A program made the translations under genes and the position numbers. The notes beneath the pieces were generated by a model. The model made no database searches, was not told the DNA's origin, and saw only the letters and a list, made by a program, of their open reading frames with translations. Source: an uncultured Eubacteriales bacterium (GTDB lineage Bacteria > Bacillota > Clostridia > Oscillospirales > CAG-272). Taken from it: a DNA stretch of 64,000 nt. Shown here piece by piece: positions 42,001-50,131 of this stretch (positions are counted from its first letter, which is position 1; each line of letters begins with the position of its first letter). The DNA is taken from NCBI GenBank assembly GCA_934371135.1, contig CAKRNO010000004.1, positions 39,987-103,986 of the forward strand, in the 5' to 3' direction.

Positions 42001-45000
42001 ATTCAATCTCCTCCACCCCTTCGGGGATGATGACCTTACGGATGTCCTTGTTGTTGTAGAACGCGAGGCGGTAGATGCGCGTCACGCCCTTATCGGCAGG
42101 AATCTCGACCACGCCGTCGGCGTCACCGCGGCCGGTATAAGACTTCAGATACTGCCCGAGATATTCGAACTCCTCTGCGATGCCGAAGCTGCAGGTCGAG
42201 GAGAACAGTGTCCCCTGCGCTTTCACCGTGACGATGGCGGAGCCCGATTGCTTGGCAAATACGGTGCAGTGGTACGGGTCGCTCGGGTCAGGGGTCAGCG
42301 TGATATAGGGCGAATTATAGGCATCCCACACGAGCGTGGGGACGGCGGTCGCGTTGTAGGGAGCCACGGTCGCGTAGAGCTCATACGTTTCTCCGCGCAC
42401 GAGCGAAATACGCGTGGAATTCAGCGTCAGCCCGGAAATGGGGATATCCGTGCTGCTCGCCGTCCCGGCACACTTAATCGTAACCTGGGCGGTACTGGCG
42501 CCGTCCCGTGTGGCGACCGTGATGACCGCTTCACCGTTCTTGAGGGGCGTCACGACACCATCCTGTACGGTGGCGACGGTATCATCGGAGGAGGTCCAGA
42601 TGAAGTCGCTGTAGTATGCCTCCTTGGGGGAGGTCACGAAATACTTGGTGGCAAGCAGGTTAATCTGCTGATAGGGCTTCAGGTTGAAGACGATCTCATC
42701 GCCCTTTTCGGTCGTTTTTCTGCCGTTCTTGATGTTTACGGAGTCGACCAGAGATTTCTCTAGCGTCAGATCCACGACGGTCTTGTTCTTCGCGTAGTCG
42801 TAGAGCGTGAACTCGATGTTCTTGGAGCCGGGGGTAGCACCGTCCTTCAGCTTGTGCCAGACGGAGGTCAGGTCGATCGTCACCTTGTTGGAGGTGCCGG
42901 CGACCATGTCATCGACGGGGATGAAGCCGTCAATGACCGCTTCCGGATCGACGGCGACGCCGTTCGCATCCTTCTCCGCAAAGGTGGACATGAAGTAGCC
43001 GGAGAGGAAACGGTTATCATAGACATAGAGGTCGAGCAGGTATCTCTCGATGTTGCCCTCCGCATCTCTTTCCACGCGGAGGTTGGTCTTCTCCATATCC
43101 ACCACCGGCGCTTCATCGTCGATGTAGAAGGTGAAGGAGAAGTCCCGACGGAGGTTGTTCTGTTCACCCTCCCAGTCGAGCTCGCAGCTCATGTTGAAGA
43201 CGTATTTGGTGTTGTTTGCGAGACCCGCCGCTGAGGCGTCGAATTCCACTTCGATGTAGCCGCCGGTCTGGTTGCCGTTGTAGTAGGACTTGCGGCAGTT
43301 TTCCGCCGTCTTTTCAAAGATCACGTTGCCGGTCACGGGGTCCACGATAGTCATGTGGACGCGCTTCGCGTTGCGGAGCAGACCCGCGCTGATGTACTTG
43401 ATCATGAAGTTGCCGTCCTTGGAGGTCGTGAGGGCGCAGTATTCCTCCAGGGTCGCGGGTGCTTCATAGCCCTTCGCCAGGATGAAGGCGGGCTTGCACA
43501 TATAGTAGTAGGAGATCTCGTTCCCGGAGTAGAAGCCGACCATCGGGATGGTGGCGTAGACGTCAGCCTTCAGCTTTTCGTCTTCCAAGATGGAGGAATC
43601 CTTTGCTTCCTTGCCTTCCTCGAAAGCGGTGACGTCCAGGAGCGGTGCCTTGGTCCAGTCGCCGAAGAAAGCGAGGTACGGGATGGTCAGGTTGGCGTCC
43701 CCTTCGTTGTTGGTCAGGGTGCAGAAGCCCTCGACATACATACCGTTGGCAAAATGGCTGTCGATGTAGGAGCGGTCGGCGTCGGAGAGGGTGATCTCCG
43801 CCGTGATGGTCGCTTCGGCATAGCCGAGCACGGTCACGGTGTTGCCGGTGAGACTGCCGTTTGCCACCGAGTAGCGGATGGCGGGAGAGAGCATATATGC
43901 CTGCTCCGCCACGGTCTTACCGTCGGTGGAGACCGTTTCGGTCATGGTATAGGTGTTGAGGTTATAGGACAGGGTACTGCCCGTTGTATTTTTGAGACGG
44001 AAGGTGAGGGTATATTTACCCGTCTTATGCGGGTCGTCGCCGAGCGAAAGCTTCGCTTTGTCCGAGCCCTCCACACACAGGTAAGCCCCTGCCTTGATGG
44101 CGCGCTCCGCGTCTGCGAGGCCGGAGCCCTGCTTTCTCGGAGAGTAGGGGTTGCCCGCCTCGTTGAGGAGGATGGAGGCGGTGGACATGAGCAGGCAATT
44201 GACGGTCGCCGTCACCTCGGAATCGGTGTAGTCCGGGTGCTTGCTCTTGACGTATTGGCGGACCAGCGCGGCGGAGCCGGCAAGGTTCGGGCACGCCATG
44301 GAGGTGCCGGAGAAGACATCGTACCCGCCGCGGACGGCGGAGGTGATATCACCGCCGTAGGAGGTGACATCGGGGTTCAGGATGAGGTCGGCGTTCGGAC
44401 CCCAGGAGGAGAAGTCGCTCATGAAAGGACCGGCGAGGTTGCCAGCCCCGAAATGCAGGGTACCGGTCGGGTGCTCGACAAAGTATGCACCGGCGTCCAT
44501 GGAGATCGAGCAGGTGGGCAGGGTCGCGGTGGTGATGCTCATGCTGATTGTACCGGACACGTTGTTGTAGATGATGGCACCGACAGCGCCCTTCGCAGCG
44601 GCGATCTGCACCTTTTCTTCAAAAGTGTTGACACCGCGCTTGATGATGGCAATCTTACCGGTCACGTCGATATCCGTATAGTTGCTCTCGTTACCGACGC
44701 CGGGCACCACCACATAGTCGAACTGGGCGCTCGTCCTGCCGTTCAGGAGGATATCGTAGAACTCAATGTCCTTGCCGCCCTTGACCGCCTTGGTCAGGTA
44801 CACGGGGTACTCGCCGTTGACGTACAGATAATGCGTCTTGGCACCGAGCACCGATGCGACCGCCATCGAGGAGTCGTAGGAGGCAGGAGAGCCGAGGGTC
44901 ATGGAGTCGGGGTTGGTCGTCAGGTTGGTGTCGCCGGCGTTGGAGCCCTTGGCGGAGGAATGCGAGTTGGAAGCCGCGACAATCAGGTTGATGCCTGCGG

Positions 45001-46105
45001 CGCGCACCGCGTCATAGACCTCGTTCACACCCTCCTCGTCAGCAGCTCTTGAGAAGCCGCAGGAGGAGCCGAGCGACATATTGATGACATCGACGCCGAG
45101 CAGCACGGCATCCGAAAGCGCGGCGAGGATATCCTCCGTTTCGGCGCCGGCGTCCTCGTTGCCGAACACCTTGAAGATGGCGAGCTGCGAGTCGATGGCG
45201 ACACCGGTGATCTTGTCGTCCTTACCCGAAATGATGCCCGCGACGTGGGTGCCGTGGTCATTGACGGGGTAAACATCGGTGTCCTTATCGGCGTAGTCAT
45301 ACATATAGATGACTTTGTCGGAGTAATACGTCTCCTCCCAGCGGCCGGAGGTGTTCAGAGAGGAGGCTGCCAGGTAGGGGAACAGCTCCTCGATGTCATC
45401 CTGCGTCAGCTTGAGCGTCCCCTCGGGGAGTCTCTGGAAGGCGCTGTGCGTATAGTCGAGACCGGTATCCAGGACGGCGACGACCATCCCTTTGCCGGTG
45501 TAGCCGGCGTTTGAGGAATTATAAATACCGGTACCGTAAGCATTCAGCGCATTATCGGTCGCGGTGGATTCCTGTTTATCGGAGATGTATTTTTCTCCGA
45601 TAATGGCAGAGGAGCCCGCAAACAGCCCCTCAATCTTCGCCAGGTTCTGATACTCCGTCGTGCAGGAGAAACCCGAGAAAAGGGTGGTGTAACGGTGCTT
45701 CACATCCGAGATGGAGTCGCCGAGGCGGCGGATCGCCTCATCCTGTGCGGCGGTCATCTCGGCGATCTTCGCCTGTCCTTCACCCGTCCGCACATAGTCG
45801 GCGGCGCTCATGCCCGCCCCGGTGGCGAGGGAGAGGATGGAGGGACCCGACAGCCTGACCACCGCATTGACGCGGTCGGTCGGCTCGTAGACGCCGAGAT
45901 CCCGCCCGGAGAGGGACTGCCCGTACTTATTGGTATTCAGACCGGAGGCAGTCAGCTTGTCCGCGACCAGGTCCTTCAGGGCGGGGAACGCGTTGAGGAA
46001 ATCTTCATCCGTCAGCATAGCGGCGAAGGTGGGCAGAATCATGAACTGCAACGCCATCACCAACACCAGGCAGACGCAGAGGAAATGTGTGAATCTGTTT
46101 TTCAT
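39050..46105 (-). CDS. Cell-envelope subtilisin-like protease (S8) fused to an LRR array
   Basis: The protein has 2351 residues. A Sec signal lies at 1-29, an I9-like propeptide at about 75-175, and an S8 domain with the full triad at Asp213 (VVAVLDTG), His284 (DHGTHVAG) and Ser602 (FSGTSMA), with oxyanion Asn380. A PA insert lies at about 470-550. A lactocepin/C5a-peptidase-type Fn3 domain follows (GMYVEGF ... FFGDW, about 790-840), then two Big2-like domains (about 1149-1212 and 1222-1312), a BspA-type LRR array (about 1332-2128), a C-terminal membrane helix at about 2270-2292 and an acidic tail of about 55 residues. It should be anchored in the membrane with the protease outside. AAGGA lies seven bases before the ATG. 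Confidence 0.94.
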   Translation of the reverse strand: MKNRFTHFLCVCLVLVMALQFMILPTFAAMLTDEDFLNAFPALKDLVADKLTASGLNTNKYGQSLSGRDLGVYEPTDRVNAVVRLSGPSILSLATGAGMSAADYVRTGEGQAKIAEMTAAQDEAIRRLGDSISDVKHRYTTLFSGFSCTTEYQNLAKIEGLFAGSSAIIGEKYISDKQESTATDNALNAYGTGIYNSSNAGYTGKGMVVAVLDTGLDYTHSAFQRLPEGTLKLTQDDIEELFPYLAASSLNTSGRWEETYYSDKVIYMYDYADKDTDVYPVNDHGTHVAGIISGKDDKITGVAIDSQLAIFKVFGNEDAGAETEDILAALSDAVLLGVDVINMSLGSSCGFSRAADEEGVNEVYDAVRAAGINLIVAASNSHSSAKGSNAGDTNLTTNPDSMTLGSPASYDSSMAVASVLGAKTHYLYVNGEYPVYLTKAVKGGKDIEFYDILLNGRTSAQFDYVVVPGVGNESNYTDIDVTGKIAIIKRGVNTFEEKVQIAAAKGAVGAIIYNNVSGTISMSITTATLPTCSISMDAGAYFVEHPTGTLHFGAGNLAGPFMSDFSSWGPNADLILNPDVTSYGGDITSAVRGGYDVFSGTSMACPNLAGSAALVRQYVKSKHPDYTDSEVTATVNCLLMSTASILLNEAGNPYSPRKQGSGLADAERAIKAGAYLCVEGSDKAKLSLGDDPHKTGKYTLTFRLKNTTGSTLSYNLNTYTMTETVSTDGKTVAEQAYMLSPAIRYSVANGSLTGNTVTVLGYAEATITAEITLSDADRSYIDSHFANGMYVEGFCTLTNNEGDANLTIPYLAFFGDWTKAPLLDVTAFEEGKEAKDSSILEDEKLKADVYATIPMVGFYSGNEISYYYMCKPAFILAKGYEAPATLEEYCALTTSKDGNFMIKYISAGLLRNAKRVHMTIVDPVTGNVIFEKTAENCRKSYYNGNQTGGYIEVEFDASAAGLANNTKYVFNMSCELDWEGEQNNLRRDFSFTFYIDDEAPVVDMEKTNLRVERDAEGNIERYLLDLYVYDNRFLSGYFMSTFAEKDANGVAVDPEAVIDGFIPVDDMVAGTSNKVTIDLTSVWHKLKDGATPGSKNIEFTLYDYAKNKTVVDLTLEKSLVDSVNIKNGRKTTEKGDEIVFNLKPYQQINLLATKYFVTSPKEAYYSDFIWTSSDDTVATVQDGVVTPLKNGEAVITVATRDGASTAQVTIKCAGTASSTDIPISGLTLNSTRISLVRGETYELYATVAPYNATAVPTLVWDAYNSPYITLTPDPSDPYHCTVFAKQSGSAIVTVKAQGTLFSSTCSFGIAEEFEYLGQYLKSYTGRGDADGVVEIPADKGVTRIYRLAFYNNKDIRKVIIPEGVEEIEYGAFYGCENLEEIVLPSTCKQVDEWSFGYCESLKTINLGKVQTICQLAFYGDRALEAIDLSNCHTICDRAFSFCTSLRTVDISTVGQIGRFCFVGCTGLEELRTSPANKIADYAFAMCSSLRSLTLGATYVGENAFYYCSGLTDVVFTSDVAEIDDAAFYYCSALTNVSFKGTCRYIGAYAFTNCSALTSVYVPAGCEYIGDFAFAGCRAVSAVTFSADANIRSVGRNPFYLVFVENFVVEDGSKYMTARDGILYDKNMTRLILSPFARSIVGLSLPDSVRTIGDYALSYVYSIISVNLNEVTAIGEGAFMGAGVQNVFPGTSLRTIGDYAFASCDRLELGGIPDGVTSIGEYAFVQSSLSGRLELPASLTSLGAYAFAQNEGITSVTVPAGVAEIGEAAFAECTALTSVTLAAGVGAIGDYAFMGDAALTDVTLPASLGAIGKGAFAACAALRTVALPAGLTEIADYTFYGATSLDALTLPEAVTSIGNFAFFGAEKLAGLDFTSVTSVGKYAFVGTALTALDAGTVETVGDYAFAKTHLTSVRLPAATDIGAYAFAETKELTSLSLDRAVHIGEGAFARATGLTSVSLPACETLGDLAFAFAGSLTSLDVPMLQTIGSYAIYNTKVSSVTLPASLTYVAPNALTTKAYNSTDDSLVRLTGITLDSANRSFFLDNGVLYQKLSDGSYLLVAYPSGKTDKTYAILDKTVRIEAYAFANNPYLEDVTVARTVKSIGDGAFYGSTSLHTLRFLSVTAPTLESHYSAAAVNGWSYSNFVYDFADADKAPNLHITVPKNAAGYDSLLWKGYIGTVENTDVISMTDGTAALNESIRNLPAAITLADAETVDRLERMYNATSADQRIFVENYAKLQSAIATVQRLRAEQGDDTPEPPTPDTPQDSKSGLPAYAIVLIVVGAVVVLAGAGAAVWFLVIRKRTAPAQDTGASDTTVANTAGDEASAGDATGSAGTAAEKTEETKGEDSDEN

Positions 46106-46170
46106 TTTTCGATCCTTATCGTATGTTGAAGCACGCTTATGACAGCACGCTCGCAGGAATACGGGTAGCG

Positions 46171-46467
46171 TTATTTCAGGTAAAGATACCCGATGACATA
46201 GACAATCCCCATGACGCCGAGGATGATGAGCAGATAGGGAAGATACGCCTTATAGGCGGCGATGATCATGGCTCTCGTCTCTTTTGCCGTGGGGCGGTCG
46301 GGGTCGTTTTTTTTCTGCTTTTTCTTTTTTTCCCCACCGCTGTTCTTGTTGTACCAGGGCATCCCCTCGACGTTCATGTCGACGATGACTCTGCCATCAT
46401 CGACCGGCGCATCGGAGGTTTTCTTTTTCTTTTTCTTTTTCTTTTTGTTTTTCTTTTCTTCGCTCAT
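46171..46467 (-). CDS. Lysine-rich small membrane protein
   Basis: The protein has 98 residues. The N-terminal half is extremely basic: a run of about ten lysines after MSEEKKN and a second cluster EKKKKQKKN at about 47-55. A single C-terminal membrane helix lies at about 75-96 (YLPYLLIILGVMGIVYVIGYLYL). The positive-inside rule places the lysines in the cytoplasm. It overlaps oppF by four bases (ATGA), so it is part of the Opp operon. The gene contains coding-strand A8 and A7 runs (46307-46314 and 46325-46331) just before the membrane helix. No family is recognised; it could be an accessory subunit of the transporter. Confidence 0.82.
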   Translation of the reverse strand: MSEEKKNKKKKKKKKKTSDAPVDDGRVIVDMNVEGMPWYNKNSGGEKKKKQKKNDPDRPTAKETRAMIIAAYKAYLPYLLIILGVMGIVYVIGYLYLK

Positions 46468-47531
46468 GCTTGTACCGTTTCGCCGGCAGGCTCCGCTGCG
46501 GTATCGGGAGCGGTCGCCGCCCCGGACCCATCGGCGGGGTCCTCCTCCGGCTCGGAGCCGCAGAGGAAGCAGGCGACCTTGTGCCCGTCACCGAGATCGG
46601 TGAGGGCAGGGCGCTTCTCACGACAGATATCCATGCACTTGGAACAGCGCGTATGGAACTTACAGCCGGGCGGGCAGTTGATCGGAGAGGGAATATCGCC
46701 GTCGAGGACGATGCGGTCCACCTTGACATGGGGGTCCGGCACCGGCGCGGCGGAGAGCAGCGCCTGCGTGTAGGGATGAGAGGGCGAGTCGAAGATCTGC
46801 TTCTTGGTCCCGATCTCGACGAGCGAGCCGAGGTACATAACGCCGACATGGGTGGAAATGTGCTTGACGACCGAGAGGTCGTGGGAAATAAAGAGGTAGG
46901 TCAGCCCCATCTCCATCTGCAATTCCTTCAGCAGGTTGACAATCTGCGCCTGGATGGAAACGTCCAGTGCGGAGACGGGCTCGTCGCACACCACGAACTC
47001 GGGCTGTACGGCAAGCGCGCGCGCAATGCAGATTCTCTGCCGCTGACCGCCCGAGAACTCGTGCGGGTAACGGTCATAGTAGAAGTCGCGCAGACCGCAC
47101 TTCTTCATGATATCTAGGACGTATGCATTGATCTCGTCCTTGGGCACGATCTTGTGGATCGCGACCGGCTCGGAGATAATCTCGCCGACCGTCATACGCG
47201 GCGGGAGGCTGGAATAGGGGTCCTGGAAGACGATCTGCATCTTGCGGCGCAGGGGCATGAGCTGCCTGCGCGAATAATGCGTGATGTCCTCGCCGTCATA
47301 AATGATTTTACCGTCTGTGATGTCGTGCAGGTGGAGGATGGTTCTGCCGAGCGTTGTCTTACCGCAGCCGGACTCACCCACGATCCCGAGGGTGGACGCG
47401 CGCGGCATCGCGAAGGAGACGTCATCGACCGCTTTCAGGTACGAGACGGGCTTACCGAAAAAGTCCTTGTCTGCGACAAAGTACTTCTTGAGGTGCTCCA
47501 CCCGCAGGAGGATGTCTTCGTTATTTTCCAT
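46464..47531 (-). CDS. oppF: Oligopeptide ABC transporter ATP-binding protein OppF
   Basis: The 355-residue cytosolic ATPase has Walker A GESGCGKT (52-59), Q-loop QDPYSSLPPRMTV, signature FSGGQ (159-163), Walker B VVCDEPVSALD (180-190), and the C-terminal oligopeptide/dipeptide extension with CPPGCKFHTRCSKCMDIC, where four cysteines are typical of Fe-S binding in OppD/DppF families. The ATG at 47531 lies within the end of oppD (11-base overlap); the longer open frame upstream is not conserved. The tail after the extension is a low-complexity Glu/Ala/Pro segment. Confidence 0.95.
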   Translation of the reverse strand: MENNEDILLRVEHLKKYFVADKDFFGKPVSYLKAVDDVSFAMPRASTLGIVGESGCGKTTLGRTILHLHDITDGKIIYDGEDITHYSRRQLMPLRRKMQIVFQDPYSSLPPRMTVGEIISEPVAIHKIVPKDEINAYVLDIMKKCGLRDFYYDRYPHEFSGGQRQRICIARALAVQPEFVVCDEPVSALDVSIQAQIVNLLKELQMEMGLTYLFISHDLSVVKHISTHVGVMYLGSLVEIGTKKQIFDSPSHPYTQALLSAAPVPDPHVKVDRIVLDGDIPSPINCPPGCKFHTRCSKCMDICREKRPALTDLGDGHKVACFLCGSEPEEDPADGSGAATAPDTAAEPAGETVQA

Positions 47532-48831
47532 TGTGATCCTCCTCCAGCTTCGGCATTTCGGCGGCACGGTAGCACGCCACATAGTGAGTGTCCGAGATCT
47601 TCATCAGGGGCGGGTACGGACCGTTGCACGCCGCCGTGCAGTTGCGGCAGCGATCCTTGAAGTAGCAGGTGTCGGGCAGGTCGACCGGGTTCGGTACGCG
47701 CCCGGGGATGCAATACAGCCAGTCCGTATCCCGGTTGACGACGGGCTTGGACTTCTGCAGACCGATGGTATAGGGGTGTCTCGGGTCATCGAAAATGTCA
47801 AAGACGGTGCCCTTTTCGATGATTCTGCCGGCGTACATGATGACCACATAGTCTGCCATGCCGGCAATAACGCCGAGGTCGTGCGTGATGAGCATGATGG
47901 AGCCGTTGATGCGGTCCTTCAGCTCCTTGAGCAGGTCGAGGATCTGCGCCTGGATGGTCACGTCGAGGGCAGTCGTCGGTTCATCGGCGATGATGAGTTT
48001 CGGGTTGCAGGCAATCGCCATCGCAATCATCACGCGCTGCCGCATACCGCCGGAGAGCTCATGCGGGTACTTGGCGTACACCGCCTCGGGGGCGGCGATG
48101 CCGACCTGACCGAGCATTTTGATGCTCTTTGCCTTCGCGTCCTTGCGCGTGGCGCCCGGCGTGTTGACGAGGATGACCTCGTCGAGCTGATAGCCGATCG
48201 TGAACACGGGGTTCAGGCTCGTCATCGGCTCCTGGAAGATCATCGAGATCTCTCTGCCGCGGATTTTACGCATATCGGCGGTCGGCATCTTGGCGATATC
48301 GACCACTCTGTCCCGGCGTTCAAAGAGAGGGAAGCCGTCATTGTCCTTTTTCTGTACCCTGACGGTGGTGGTCCTGCCGTGCTTGTCGGTGACCTCCTCG
48401 GTCAGGGGCTCGCCGTTTTCATCGAGCTCCCAGACGGGGACGGGTTTGTTGTTTTCATCGAGGCAGAGCTCCGAGGTGCGGAAGCGGATGCTCCCGTCCA
48501 CAATCTGCCCCTGCGGCGCCTGCACCAGCTGCATGACGGAGAGGGAGGTGACGCTCTTACCGCAGCCGGACTCGCCGACCACGCCGACGATCTTGCCCTG
48601 CGGGATCTCAAAGGAAACGCCGTTGACCGATTTGACAACGCCGGCATCTGTGAAGAAGAAGGTGTGCAGGTCCTCGATCTCGAGGACGTTGTTCGGGTCC
48701 TGCATCTCCGTCTCATAGGTGGCGGGATCGACCTTCTGCTTTTTCTTCTTTTCGTAAGCCGCGGTGATCTTCATGTTCTCGCGCGAGATCTTCCGGAGCT
48801 CTGCTGCGGATAAATAATGCTTTTCTGCCAT
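47521..48831 (-). CDS. oppD: Oligopeptide ABC transporter ATP-binding protein OppD with an extra loop
   Basis: The 436-residue ATPase has Walker A GESGCGKS (86-93), Q-loop FQEPMTSLNPVF (199-210), signature LSGGMRQR (259-266), Walker B LIIADEPTTALD (279-290), and the Cys-containing C-terminal oligo_HPY region (YFKDRCRNCTAACNGPYPPL). It has a 45-residue N-terminal extension and an acidic/basic insertion of about 55 residues at 120-180 between Walker A and the Q-loop (LDENNKPVPVWELDENGE and following). Normal OppD has only about 15 residues there. It starts 17 bases after oppC. Confidence 0.94.
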   Translation of the reverse strand: MAEKHYLSAAELRKISRENMKITAAYEKKKKQKVDPATYETEMQDPNNVLEIEDLHTFFFTDAGVVKSVNGVSFEIPQGKIVGVVGESGCGKSVTSLSVMQLVQAPQGQIVDGSIRFRTSELCLDENNKPVPVWELDENGEPLTEEVTDKHGRTTTVRVQKKDNDGFPLFERRDRVVDIAKMPTADMRKIRGREISMIFQEPMTSLNPVFTIGYQLDEVILVNTPGATRKDAKAKSIKMLGQVGIAAPEAVYAKYPHELSGGMRQRVMIAMAIACNPKLIIADEPTTALDVTIQAQILDLLKELKDRINGSIMLITHDLGVIAGMADYVVIMYAGRIIEKGTVFDIFDDPRHPYTIGLQKSKPVVNRDTDWLYCIPGRVPNPVDLPDTCYFKDRCRNCTAACNGPYPPLMKISDTHYVACYRAAEMPKLEEDHNGK

Positions 48832-48848
48832 GTTACAGCCAGCCTCCG

Positions 48849-50117
48849 TTATCGTTTCATTCTCGGGTCGAGCGCGTCACGCAGACCGTCGCCGATGAAG
48901 TTGAAGGCGAGGACGGCGAGCACGATGCAAATACCGGCGGGGACCCAGATGTTCGGGAAATTGCTGAGGATATTCGGCTTCTTGGCGAGGAAGATGATAT
49001 TACCCCAAGACGCCTTCGGGTACGGCACACCGAGGTCGAGGTACCCCAGCGTTGCCTCGTACAGGATCATGCTCCCGAGGGAGAGCGTCATCGAGACGAT
49101 GAGCTGCGGCATGATGTTCGGGACCAGGTGCTTGAAGATACGTCTGCCGTTCGGCACGCCGAGGGCTTCACACGCCGTCATATACTCCTGCTCGCGCAGC
49201 GAGAGGATCTGACCGCGCACGAGGCGGGCGGCACCCGTCCACGAGATGAGCGTCAGGACGCCCATCAGTATATAAATATTGAAGGATTTGTCGATGTAGA
49301 TCGCCTGTGCCTCCGGCCCCTTGGTGTTGTACGCCGAGAGAATCGCGCTGATGATGAGCAATATCGGTAGGGTCGGGATACAGTTGATGATATCCACGAT
49401 ACGCATGATGAGCATATCGACCCATTTGCCGAAGAAACCGGCGAGACCGCCGAGGACGACACCGATGAGGGTATTCACCAGCACGACGAGCAGGGAAAGG
49501 GAGAGGGAAATTCTGCCGCCGTACATCAGGCGGACGAGGACGTCATAGCCCTGGTCGTCCGTGCCCAGAATGTGCACGGCTTTCTTGCCCTTTTCATTGA
49601 CGGAGACGTTGAAGCAGGGGGCAAACTTGTTTTCCTTGTAGGTGTGGATGTCCACACGCACCGCTTCATACTTTTCGCCGTCCGGACCCGTGTAGGTCAC
49701 GGTCATGGGGATGATCTCCTCACTGCCGGCGTTGGAATCGACCTCCTGCTCGCCCCAGCCGATAAAGAGGGGCCCGACAAAGCAGAACAGCAGGAGCAGG
49801 ACCATGGTCACGAGACCGACCATGGAGAGGCGGGAACGGAAGAAGCGCTGGAGCACCAGCCGCATCGGGGAGATGATCCGCACATTGTCGGCGAAGCTCT
49901 CGTTTTCCTCCGCATAGGCGCTGTCAGAGGTGTCCTCCTCGGCAGCGGCGCCCTCTGCGGGCAGGATGTTCTCTGCTGCGGGTGCGACGCCGTCCCCCTC
50001 GGGGACGATATGCTCCGCCTCGGGGAGGGTCTCCGCCTCCGGGGCGGCGCCGGTCAGCTCCGCTGTCTCCTCCGGGGAGGGAACGTCTGTTCTGGCTTCC
50101 AGTTCACGTTTTTTCAT
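48849..50117 (-). CDS. oppC: Oligopeptide ABC transporter permease OppC with a long acidic N terminus
   Basis: The 422-residue membrane permease has an unusual N-terminal cytosolic extension of about 80 residues rich in Glu, Ala and Pro, then the usual first membrane helix (about 98-118), a periplasmic-side loop enlarged to about 75 residues, and the conserved core with GTDDQGYDVLVRLMYGGRISL and the EAA-type motif EALGVPNGRRIFKHLVPN that docks on the ATPases. The core matches OppC/DppC; typical length is about 300 residues, so the extra length is in the two insertions. Confidence 0.94.
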   Translation of the reverse strand: MKKRELEARTDVPSPEETAELTGAAPEAETLPEAEHIVPEGDGVAPAAENILPAEGAAAEEDTSDSAYAEENESFADNVRIISPMRLVLQRFFRSRLSMVGLVTMVLLLLFCFVGPLFIGWGEQEVDSNAGSEEIIPMTVTYTGPDGEKYEAVRVDIHTYKENKFAPCFNVSVNEKGKKAVHILGTDDQGYDVLVRLMYGGRISLSLSLLVVLVNTLIGVVLGGLAGFFGKWVDMLIMRIVDIINCIPTLPILLIISAILSAYNTKGPEAQAIYIDKSFNIYILMGVLTLISWTGAARLVRGQILSLREQEYMTACEALGVPNGRRIFKHLVPNIMPQLIVSMTLSLGSMILYEATLGYLDLGVPYPKASWGNIIFLAKKPNILSNFPNIWVPAGICIVLAVLAFNFIGDGLRDALDPRMKR

Positions 50118-50131
50118 GACGGTTCTCCTCC

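Noticed and set aside
40382..42763. A 793-codon open frame on the plus strand
   Set aside because: Antisense to the LRR and Big2 part of the subtilisin fusion, whose repeat pattern is unmistakable; the antisense product has no recognisable fold.
46418..46460. Hexamer repeats in the lysine-rich gene as a phase-variation switch
   Set aside because: Six-base units keep the reading frame, so they would change only lysine number; the A8 and A7 tracts further downstream are the better slippage candidates.
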